DNA from: an uncultured Collinsella sp.
GTDB lineage: Bacteria; Actinomycetota; Coriobacteriia; Coriobacteriales; Coriobacteriaceae
Assembly: GCA_900554325.1 (NCBI GenBank)
Contig: USHA01000025.1
Coordinates: 1 to 24,492, forward strand
Reading direction: 5' to 3'
Length of the DNA stretch: 24,492 bases
Part shown: positions 16,188-22,608 of the stretch, in pieces
How the letters are laid out: each line of letters begins with the position of its first letter
Position numbering within the stretch: the first letter of the stretch is position 1
Position numbers and translations under genes: made by a program
Notes under the pieces: model-generated
Databases searched by the model: none
What the model saw: the letters and a program-made list of their open reading frames with translations, nothing else
Told to the model about the DNA's origin: nothing

Positions 16188-16217
16188 TTGCCGATAAATC
16201 GATTTATCACCTATGTG
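16188..16217 (+). promoter_or_regulatory. Palindromic operator (16193-16208) in the likely promoter of the PfkB-family kinase gene
   Basis: GATAAATCGATTTATC is a perfect 16-bp palindrome 73 bases before the kinase start. A weak -35 (TTGCCG, 16188-16193) and a weak -10 (TATGTG, 16212-16217) with an 18-bp spacer would place the palindrome between the two boxes, a classic repressor position. A 13/16 copy lies upstream of ptsH. The palindrome is certain; the promoter boxes are tentative. Confidence 0.55.
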
Positions 16218-16280
16218 GCCGATGTTCTGCTTTCATTTGCGCTACGCTATGGAGGTCAGTGCGTCTGATTAGGAGGCTGT

Positions 16281-17213
16281 ATGTTTTACACTCTGACTGC
16301 CAATCCCGCCGTTGACATGACGGTCGCCGGCCCCGCGCTCGTTCCCGATGAGAACGTTCGTGCGAACTCCGCCAGCTATACCGCCAACGGCAAGGGTCTC
16401 GACGTGTCGTTCGCCCTCAAGAAGTTCGGCGTCGACTCCGTCGCCCTCGGTTTCTTTGGCGGCTTCACCGGCAAGTTCATCGTCGAGGAGACCATGAACC
16501 TCGGCTGCCTGTGCCGTCCGGTCTGGATTGACGGCGTGACGCGCATCTGCGCCTATATCAACGACGGCGAGCACGAGTACGGCGTCCTCAACCCCGGTGC
16601 CCCGCTTACCCCTCAGTACGAGCAGGAGCTCTACGACATCCTCGACACCAGCACCGGCATGGACTGCCTGATCGTCTCCGGTTCCGTTCCGCCCCGCGCC
16701 TCCAAGGACTTCCTCGATCAGGTCATGGAGCATGCCCAGGAGCGCGGCGCCGACGTGGTCCTCGACCTCTCCTCCGACAAGCTCAAGACGCTTGCCTCCA
16801 AGAAGCCGTTGCTCATCAAGCCGAACCATCACGAGATGCGTGAGATCTTCGGCGTTCCGGTGAACACCGACGACGAGGTCCGCGTCGCCATGAAGCTCGC
16901 CCATGAGGCCGGCGTCCAGAACGTGCTGCTCACCCGCGGTAGCCGCGGCGACGCCTACTTCTCCAACGGCGAGGACATCTGGTACGCCAAGCGCGAGTTC
17001 AACATCAAGCTCGTGTCCTCCGTCTGCGCCGGCGACTGCACCCTCGCCGCCTTCCTGCTCAAGTGGTACAAGGATCGCGACAATGTCGAGGAGGCCATGA
17101 AGCTCGCCATGGCCACCGGCGCCAACGTCGCCGAGAGCGTTGGTCTGGGTGACTTCGGCCGCGTTGACGAGTACTCCAAGCGCGTCACTGTTCGCAAGCT
17201 CGAGCGCAAGTAA
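16281..17213 (+). CDS. PfkB-family sugar-phosphate kinase (1-phosphofructokinase-like)
   Basis: A 310-residue member of the PfkB (ribokinase) family, closest in layout to 1-phosphofructokinase and tagatose-6-phosphate kinase, which act after PTS uptake of fructose or related sugars. Family marks are LTANPAVDM at the N-terminus, TANGKGLDVS at 34-43 (usually GGKGINV or similar), VSGSVPP at 132-138, IKPNHHEM at 179-186, LLTRGSRG at 216-223 and CAGD at 249-252. Asp252 is the expected catalytic base, but the first residue of the normally invariant GAGD motif is Cys here. The ATG has AGGAGG five bases upstream. It directly follows ptsI after a terminator and has its own operator and terminator. Phosphofructokinase activity is likely but not certain given the altered motifs. 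Confidence 0.82.
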   Translation: MFYTLTANPAVDMTVAGPALVPDENVRANSASYTANGKGLDVSFALKKFGVDSVALGFFGGFTGKFIVEETMNLGCLCRPVWIDGVTRICAYINDGEHEYGVLNPGAPLTPQYEQELYDILDTSTGMDCLIVSGSVPPRASKDFLDQVMEHAQERGADVVLDLSSDKLKTLASKKPLLIKPNHHEMREIFGVPVNTDDEVRVAMKLAHEAGVQNVLLTRGSRGDAYFSNGEDIWYAKREFNIKLVSSVCAGDCTLAAFLLKWYKDRDNVEEAMKLAMATGANVAESVGLGDFGRVDEYSKRVTVRKLERK

Positions 17214-17239
17214 TTCTCGACCTTGATCTTGCCTCTTTT

Positions 17240-17274
17240 GGGCGCCGTCGGCCTCTCGCCGGTGGCGCCCTTTT
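17240..17274 (+). terminator. Intrinsic terminator after the PfkB-family gene
   Basis: GGGCGCC (17240-17246) pairs with GGCGCCC (17264-17270), with more pairing of CGGC and GCCG inside, and is followed by TTTT. It lies 26 bases after the stop. Confidence 0.85.
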
Positions 17275-17282
17275 GGTTCAAC

Positions 17283-17315
17283 TGGTGCAATTGGGGTACG
17301 CCCCCAATTGCACCA
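17283..17315. repeat. 14-bp perfect inverted repeat with 5-nt loop upstream of the CCA-adding enzyme gene
   Basis: TGGTGCAATTGGGG (17283-17296) pairs exactly with CCCCAATTGCACCA (17302-17315) around TACGC. It sits between the previous terminator and the cca promoter. There is no T-run after it on the plus strand. It may be a protein-binding site, a boundary hairpin or a dispersed repeat. Confidence 0.75.
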
Positions 17316-17344
17316 TTAGATTGAGGATAATGGGGTCTTATGCT

Positions 17345-17353
17345 TGGTATACT
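17345..17353 (+). promoter_or_regulatory. Extended -10 promoter of the CCA-adding enzyme gene
   Basis: TGGTATACT is an extended -10 element (TGn plus TATACT) 24 bases before the ATG. No good -35 is seen at the usual spacing, which extended -10 promoters tolerate. Confidence 0.55.
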
Positions 17354-17376
17354 GGGGCGCAGGAGCAAGGAGGACC

Positions 17377-18810
17377 ATGCAGCATTCCACGGACATGTCT
17401 TTTGCGGGGAGCGCCCTTAACAGCGCGGTGCCGAGCGATGCCGCGGTCATGGTCTTGCGCACGCTCGAGGCTTCCGGTCTCGAGGCGTGGATTGTTGGAG
17501 GTTGGGTTCGCGACGCGCTTATGGGCACGTCCGGTCACGATATCGACATCTGTTGCAGCGGTTCGTGGGGGGAGAGCGCGGCGGCTCTGCGAGGCGCGGG
17601 GATCTCAGTAATCGAGTCGGGCATCAAATTCGGGGGCATCACTGCCGTCGTCGGCGGAGAGCGCATTGAGGTCACGGCATACCGTTTGGACGGATTCTAT
17701 ACGGATGGCCGTCACCCCGAGGATGTGCAACGAGCCTCCTGCGTTGAAGACGACCTGGCGCGCAGGGACTTTACCGTCAATGCGATGGCATGGCATCCCG
17801 AGCGAGGGCTGCTCGACCGCTATGACGGTCGTGGTGATTTAGAGCGTAGGCAGATTCGCGCGGTGGGGGAGCCCCGTCGTCGTTTCGAGGAAGATGCGTT
17901 GCGTATGCTGCGTGCCGTGCGCTTTGCCTGCCGCCTTGACTTCTCCATGGATGCTGCCACGGCGATGGCACTGGCGTCTTGTGCTCCGTTGCTCGACCAG
18001 GTGGCACGTGAACGTGTGGGTATTGAGCTCGAGGGGATTCTCGTTTCTCGCCGCGGGGGTGACGCCCTTGTGCGGTATCCCGAGGTCATGTGTGCGGCGA
18101 TTCCCGAGCTCGCCGTAGCGCGCGGATTTGACCAGCACACCAAATACCATGCCTTCGATGTGTACGAGCACGTTGCGCGCGTTCTCACGGTTGCAGGGGA
18201 GTTGTCGAGTTTTCGCATTGACGGCGGGGACCCCAATACCCCCGTCTCAGCGTCGCTCATGTGGGCGGCTCTGCTGCACGACATCGCCAAGCCCCAGACG
18301 TTTACCCTTGACGACCGGGGGCGTGGACACTTTTACGGCCACCCGGAGCGTGGCGAGGTCATGGCAAAGACGATTATGCGGCGCCTCTCATGTGGCAACG
18401 ATTTGATTCGCGACGCGACCCTTCTCATCCGGTATCATGATCAGCCGCTCAGGCCGCAACGCGTTGACTTGCTGCGCATGATGCAACGCTTCTCGGCACC
18501 GGGGGTCGACACCGCTCGTCTTATGGGCGAGCTGTTCGACCTCAAACGCGCCGATACCCTCGGCAAGGCCCCGAGTTGCTTTTACTACGTGGACGAGATT
18601 GAGCGCATGCGCGAGATGTGCCGCGAGCTCATGGCGAATCACGAGGCATTTAGCATCAAGACGCTCGCTTTGACGGGCGGGGACCTCATCGCGCGCGGCA
18701 TGACGCCTGGGCCGCACGTCGGGGCGGCGCTCAAGCGCGCCTTGGAGGCAACGATCGTCGGGACCGTTGCCAACGACAAGGCCGCGCTCCTCGAATTTCT
18801 CGGTCTGTAG
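17377..18810 (+). CDS. cca: CCA-adding tRNA nucleotidyltransferase with HD domain
   Basis: This enzyme adds or repairs the 3' CCA of tRNAs; the tRNA-Arg in the window lacks an encoded CCA. The 477-residue protein is a class II nucleotidyltransferase: IVGGWVRDALMG at 39-50 with the metal-binding pair Asp55/Asp57 in GHDID, then ARRDFTVNAMAW, the DGRGDLERRQIRAVG segment and EEDALRMLRAVRFACRL. An HD domain follows with YEHVARVL, ALLHDIAKP and GHPERGEVMA, as in many actinobacterial and cyanobacterial members. ATG at 17377 is chosen because AAGGAGG lies just before it; the frame also has a TTG at 17344, which would start inside the promoter. Poly(A) polymerase activity is the main alternative within the superfamily. 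Confidence 0.93.
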   Translation: MQHSTDMSFAGSALNSAVPSDAAVMVLRTLEASGLEAWIVGGWVRDALMGTSGHDIDICCSGSWGESAAALRGAGISVIESGIKFGGITAVVGGERIEVTAYRLDGFYTDGRHPEDVQRASCVEDDLARRDFTVNAMAWHPERGLLDRYDGRGDLERRQIRAVGEPRRRFEEDALRMLRAVRFACRLDFSMDAATAMALASCAPLLDQVARERVGIELEGILVSRRGGDALVRYPEVMCAAIPELAVARGFDQHTKYHAFDVYEHVARVLTVAGELSSFRIDGGDPNTPVSASLMWAALLHDIAKPQTFTLDDRGRGHFYGHPERGEVMAKTIMRRLSCGNDLIRDATLLIRYHDQPLRPQRVDLLRMMQRFSAPGVDTARLMGELFDLKRADTLGKAPSCFYYVDEIERMREMCRELMANHEAFSIKTLALTGGDLIARGMTPGPHVGAALKRALEATIVGTVANDKAALLEFLGL

Positions 18811-18882
18811 CGGGATTTGCTGGGCCGGGTCGTGGCGGTCGAGTCGATCGGGCGGCGGGTTGAGGTGGCACCTCGGGTCTGC

Positions 18883-18912
18883 GAGGCGGCGAGGCGCCTC
18901 TCCATCTTTTCT
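18883..18912 (+). terminator. Weak candidate terminator after cca
   Basis: GAGGCG (18883-18888) pairs with CGCCTC (18895-18900) and is followed by TCCATCTTTTCT. The stem is short and the T-run displaced, so support is modest. The location, 72 bases after the cca stop and before the next promoter, fits. Confidence 0.35.
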
Positions 18913-18931
18913 CTCGAGGACAATCCATCAG

Positions 18932-18940
18932 TGGTATCAT
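18932..18940 (+). promoter_or_regulatory. Candidate extended -10 promoter of the ABC importer operon
   Basis: TGGTATCAT resembles the extended -10 seen before cca (TGGTATACT) and lies 54 bases before the GTG start of the substrate-binding protein. No clear -35 is seen. TTGCCA at 18946 could be the -35 of another, weaker promoter. Confidence 0.4.
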
Positions 18941-18994
18941 GGCACTTGCCAGTATTACGAATATACATATGCGTAACACTATTGAGGAGCTATC

Positions 18995-20692
18995 GTGACC
19001 CACCGCGCTTTGATTACGCCCCCTGCCCGTCCCGAGTTTGCTGATGGACGATGTCCGGTATGCAGCCGTAGGGGGCTTCTCGCCGGTTCCGCCGCTGGAA
19101 CGGCCTTTGCCGTGGCGTGCGTGCTCGCGGGGTGCTCATCGTCCGATGAGACTACGGGGAGCGGCCCGTCCACCGATTCCAGTGGGCACTCGCAGGTCGT
19201 CGTCGCCATGAACGCGACGAGCGAGCCTGCCGCGGGATTCGATCCGCTCGTCTCGTGGGGCTGCGGCGAGCACGTGCATGAGCCGCTTATTCAGTCGACG
19301 CTCGTGACAACCGATGAACAGCTCAACATCGTGAGCGATTTGGCTACCGAGTACCTGTGCTCGGACGATGGCCTTGTTTGGACGTTCACCATTCGCGACG
19401 ATGTCTTGTTTACGGACGGCGAGCCTCTTACCGCTCGCGACGTCGCCTTTACGGTCAACGGCGTTATCCAAAGCTCGGCCTCGGAGGCAGATCTTTCCAT
19501 GGTCGACACCGCCGTCGCCGTGAGCGATACGGTTGTCGAGCTTCACCTCAACAAACCGTATAATGCCCTGCTGTACACGCTTGCCGTTCTCGGTATCGTG
19601 CCGGAGCACGCATATGGCGAGGGGTACGGTGCGCAGCCCATTGGATCGGGCCGGTATGTCTTGGAGCGTTGGGACAAGGGGCAGCAGGTCGTGTTCGCCT
19701 CCAATCCCGATTACTACGGTACGACGCCGACTATGGAGCGCGTGGTCGTGGTGTTCATGGATGAGGATGCCGCGCTCGCCGCGGTGCAGAAGGGCGAGGT
19801 CGACATCGCCTATACGTACGCCACGCATGCCCATCAGTCCTTTGATGGATATGAGCTTGTGGCGTACGAGACGGTCGACTCGCGTGGTGTCTCGCTTCCG
19901 ACGGTGCCTTCCGGCCAGACCAAGGTGCTCGAGGGCGACATTGCGTATGAGATGGGCAATGACGTGACCTGCGACCTTGCGATCCGTCGTGCCATCAACT
20001 GCGGTATAGACCGTGAGTCCATGATCGAGCAGGTGCTAGACGGGTACGGCAAGGTTGCGTATTCGGTCGGCGACGGCATGCCGTGGTCGAGCGACGACAT
20101 GCAGGTCGATTTCGATCGCGAGCAGGCCAACCGTCTGCTCGAGGAGGCGGGTTGGCTCCGCGGCGAGGATGGTGTTCGGAGCCGTGATGGCGTGCGCGCC
20201 GCCTTCGACATATGGTATTCGTCCGACGACTCCGTGCGCCAGGCGCTGGCGAATGAATTCGCCAATCAGATGAGCGAACTCGGCCTTGAGGTGACGCCTC
20301 GAGGCGGGAGCTGGGACGAGATCTATCCTCGGCAATTTAGCCAGCCCATCCTGTGGGGCTGGGGCTCGAACTCGCCGGTTGAGGTCTATGAACTGCATTA
20401 TTCCACGGGCTGGGGCAATTACAGCTGCTATGAGAACGAGACTGTCGATGCGTACCTCGACCAAGCGCTCGCGCAGACGGATGTCGAGGCGTCGTATGAG
20501 TTCTGGAAAAAGGCGATGTGGGACGGAACTGAGGGCGTGGCACCCAAGGGCGCCGCGACGTGGGCATGGATCGCCAACGTCGACCACCTGTATTTCAAGC
20601 GCGAGGGGCTGGATGTCGCCCATCAAAAGCCGCACCCCCATGGGCACGGCTGGTCGCTGGTGAACAACGTGGACACGTGGAGCTGGGCATAA
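18995..20692 (+). CDS. ABC importer substrate-binding lipoprotein (peptide/nickel family 5), Tat-type signal
   Basis: A 565-residue solute-binding protein of the family 5 (DppA/OppA/NikA) class that catches the substrate outside the membrane for the permeases encoded downstream. The N-terminus has a twin-arginine motif SRRGLLAG (24-31), a hydrophobic stretch and the lipobox LAGC with Cys47, so it should be a Tat-exported lipoprotein. A CPVC motif (20-23) precedes the twin arginine. Family marks include LTARDVAFTVNGV, IGSGRYVLERWDKGQQ and NPDYYG. The C-terminus carries a His-rich KPHPHGHGW. The start is GTG with GAGGAG about six bases upstream. The next gene begins one base after its stop. Ligand may be peptide or nickel; sequence alone does not decide. 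Confidence 0.9.
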   Translation: MTHRALITPPARPEFADGRCPVCSRRGLLAGSAAGTAFAVACVLAGCSSSDETTGSGPSTDSSGHSQVVVAMNATSEPAAGFDPLVSWGCGEHVHEPLIQSTLVTTDEQLNIVSDLATEYLCSDDGLVWTFTIRDDVLFTDGEPLTARDVAFTVNGVIQSSASEADLSMVDTAVAVSDTVVELHLNKPYNALLYTLAVLGIVPEHAYGEGYGAQPIGSGRYVLERWDKGQQVVFASNPDYYGTTPTMERVVVVFMDEDAALAAVQKGEVDIAYTYATHAHQSFDGYELVAYETVDSRGVSLPTVPSGQTKVLEGDIAYEMGNDVTCDLAIRRAINCGIDRESMIEQVLDGYGKVAYSVGDGMPWSSDDMQVDFDREQANRLLEEAGWLRGEDGVRSRDGVRAAFDIWYSSDDSVRQALANEFANQMSELGLEVTPRGGSWDEIYPRQFSQPILWGWGSNSPVEVYELHYSTGWGNYSCYENETVDAYLDQALAQTDVEASYEFWKKAMWDGTEGVAPKGAATWAWIANVDHLYFKREGLDVAHQKPHPHGHGWSLVNNVDTWSWA

Positions 20693-20693
20693 C

Positions 20694-21707
20694 GTGAGGC
20701 ATCTGGATGTGGGCCTTGCGGGGCGGTTCGCTTTGCGCGAGGTGCTGAGGTTCTGCGCGCTGATGATTGCCGTCAGCTTCGTCACGTTCGCGCTCGTGGC
20801 GGCTTCTCCCATCGATCCGGTTCAGGCGAACGTGGGACAGCAGGCGCTCTTGGGCATGAGCGCCGCCAAGCGGGCCCAGCTCGCCGCGCACTGGGGGTCG
20901 GGCGCGCCGTTTTGGGAGCGGTATGTCCTGTGGGCTCAAGGCGTGGTCGTGGGTGATTGGGGCACGAGTCTTCGGTATAACGCGCCGGTCATCCACGTGG
21001 TAGGGGAGCGTTTCGCAAGTTCGTTCGTGCTCATGGTGAGCGCATGGTTGCTGTCGGGTGTCCTTGGCGTGACCCTCGGCATTGCGGCGGGCGCGCATCG
21101 TGACGGCCCGGTTGATCGAGTGGTCCGCGGAGCGTGCATCGCGCTCTCGTCCACGCCCGCTTTTTGGGTGGGAATCGTCGCGCTTATGGTCTTTTCCGTC
21201 GCCCTCGGATGGTTTCCCATTGGTTTCTCGGCACCCATTGGCGCAAGCGTTTCGGACATCTCCCTGTTCGAGCGTGTGCGTCATGTGGCCCTACCGGTGC
21301 TCACCCTCTCGGTCACCGGACTTCCCAGCATCGCCCTCCATACGCGTGAAAAGGTCGTTGACGTGCTGGAGAGCGATTACGTTCGCTTTGTGCGTGCTCG
21401 CGGTGAATCGGGTCGCGACGTTTTGCTGCGCCATGGTTTTCGCAATTTGATTCTGCCCGCCTTGACGCTTCAGTTCGCCTCTGTTGGAGAGATTTTTGGA
21501 GGCTCGGTATTGGTCGAACAGGTGTTTTCCTATCCTGGGTTGGGTCAGGCGGCGGTGACGGCGGGTTTGGGCGGTGACGCGCCCTTGCTCGTGGGTATCG
21601 CGCTTGGTAGCGCCGCATTTGTATTCGCGGGCAATGCGATTGCGAACGTGCTGTATGCCTTTGTCGATCCGCGCATGCGAGAGGGGAAGCCCCATGCCGC
21701 CCACTGA
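20694..21707 (+). CDS. ABC importer permease, DppB/NikB type
   Basis: A 337-residue membrane permease of the peptide/nickel importer class. The N-terminal helix with FVTFALVAASPIDP is the usual DppB/OppB start, followed by further helices and the ATPase-contact loop DYVRFVRARGESGRDVLLRHG, then FGGSVLVEQVFSYPGLGQA near the C-terminus and the final FVDPRMR. Length is normal. The GTG start is one base after the preceding stop; GGAG lies farther upstream than usual, so translation is probably coupled. It pairs with the next gene to form the membrane channel. Confidence 0.92.
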   Translation: MRHLDVGLAGRFALREVLRFCALMIAVSFVTFALVAASPIDPVQANVGQQALLGMSAAKRAQLAAHWGSGAPFWERYVLWAQGVVVGDWGTSLRYNAPVIHVVGERFASSFVLMVSAWLLSGVLGVTLGIAAGAHRDGPVDRVVRGACIALSSTPAFWVGIVALMVFSVALGWFPIGFSAPIGASVSDISLFERVRHVALPVLTLSVTGLPSIALHTREKVVDVLESDYVRFVRARGESGRDVLLRHGFRNLILPALTLQFASVGEIFGGSVLVEQVFSYPGLGQAAVTAGLGGDAPLLVGIALGSAAFVFAGNAIANVLYAFVDPRMREGKPHAAH

Positions 21708-22599
21708 TACCTTGCGCACGGAGGGCTCGGGGAGCTCCCGTCGCGACGGTCCGACCGTGTTCCATCGTCCCGCATCACGTGCAATGGACAATCGCGTGCG
21801 CCTTGTGGCTGCGTGCACGCTGTGCATCTCCGTGCTACTCGTCGTCGCCATTGCGGGGGGAGTGGTGGCCGCCCGAGCCTCCGTCACCGACTTCGCGTCT
21901 AAAATGCTGCCTCCGTCATACGCGCATCCCTTTGGGACGGATCAGATGGGCAGGGACATGCTGCTGCGTACCCTCGCAGGCTTGTCAACGTCCCTGTTCG
22001 TCGGGCTGTTGGCCTCGGTCGTCACGACCTGTATCTCGCTTGTCCTGGCCGTACTCGCCGCCTTTGGGGGGCGAGCGGCCGATGCGGCCGTCTCATGGCT
22101 CACGGACCTCGTAATGGGCGTTCCGCATATCGTGCTGTTGTTGCTCATAAGTTATGCGCTCGGACGTGGGTTTTGGGGCGTGACGATTGGCGTCGCGCTC
22201 ACGCATTGGCCGAGTTTGACCCGATTGCTGCGGGCGGAGTTGCTGCAGGCAAAGCGTGAACCGTATCTTGAGGCGAGTGCTGCCCTGGGCGTCTCTTGGC
22301 CGCGCGTGGTCGTGCGTCACCTCATTCCGGCGATTGCCCCGCAGCTCATTGTTGGGGCGGTTTTGGCGTTTCCTCATGCGATCTTGCATGAGGCATCTAT
22401 CACGTTTTTGGGATTTGGCCTCTCGCCCGACCAGCCCGCCATTGGCGTGATCTTGTCCGAGTCGATGGGATATCTCACGGCTGGCGCTTGGTGGCTTGCG
22501 GTCTTGCCGGGTGCGGCGCTGGTTGCCTGCGTCGCCTTGTTCGATATGCTCGGCTCAAGCTTGAGGCGTCTCATCGACGCACGCACGTCGCAGGAGTAA
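21694..22599 (+). CDS. ABC importer permease, DppC/NikC type
   Basis: A 301-residue permease with the DppC/OppC pattern: N-terminal helix, then HPFGTDQMGRDMLLRTLAG, the contact loop EPYLEASAALGVSWPRVVVRH with LIPAIAPQL, then HEASITFLGFGL and a last helix before LRRLIDAR. ATG at 21694 is chosen because AGAGGGGAAG lies just upstream and the family starts near here; the frame stays open to 21574 but that part overlaps the previous permease and is not family-like. It overlaps the preceding gene by 14 bases, a sign of translational coupling. It forms the channel with the DppB-type partner. Confidence 0.92.
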   Translation: MPPTDTLRTEGSGSSRRDGPTVFHRPASRAMDNRVRLVAACTLCISVLLVVAIAGGVVAARASVTDFASKMLPPSYAHPFGTDQMGRDMLLRTLAGLSTSLFVGLLASVVTTCISLVLAVLAAFGGRAADAAVSWLTDLVMGVPHIVLLLLISYALGRGFWGVTIGVALTHWPSLTRLLRAELLQAKREPYLEASAALGVSWPRVVVRHLIPAIAPQLIVGAVLAFPHAILHEASITFLGFGLSPDQPAIGVILSESMGYLTAGAWWLAVLPGAALVACVALFDMLGSSLRRLIDARTSQE

Positions 22600-22608
22600 G
22601 GGGGAGAG

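Noticed and set aside
16269..16904. 211-residue open frame antisense to the PfkB-family gene
   Set aside because: Antisense shadow in GC-rich DNA; the sense frame has clear kinase motifs.
19136..21284. Several long minus-strand frames opposite the binding protein and first permease
   Set aside because: Their composition (Arg, His, Gly, Ala) and exact overlap with well-supported genes mark them as shadows.
21574..21693. N-terminal extension of the DppC-type permease
   Set aside because: It overlaps the coding end of the previous permease, is Cys/Arg-rich and unlike the family; ATG at 21694 has a strong ribosome binding site.
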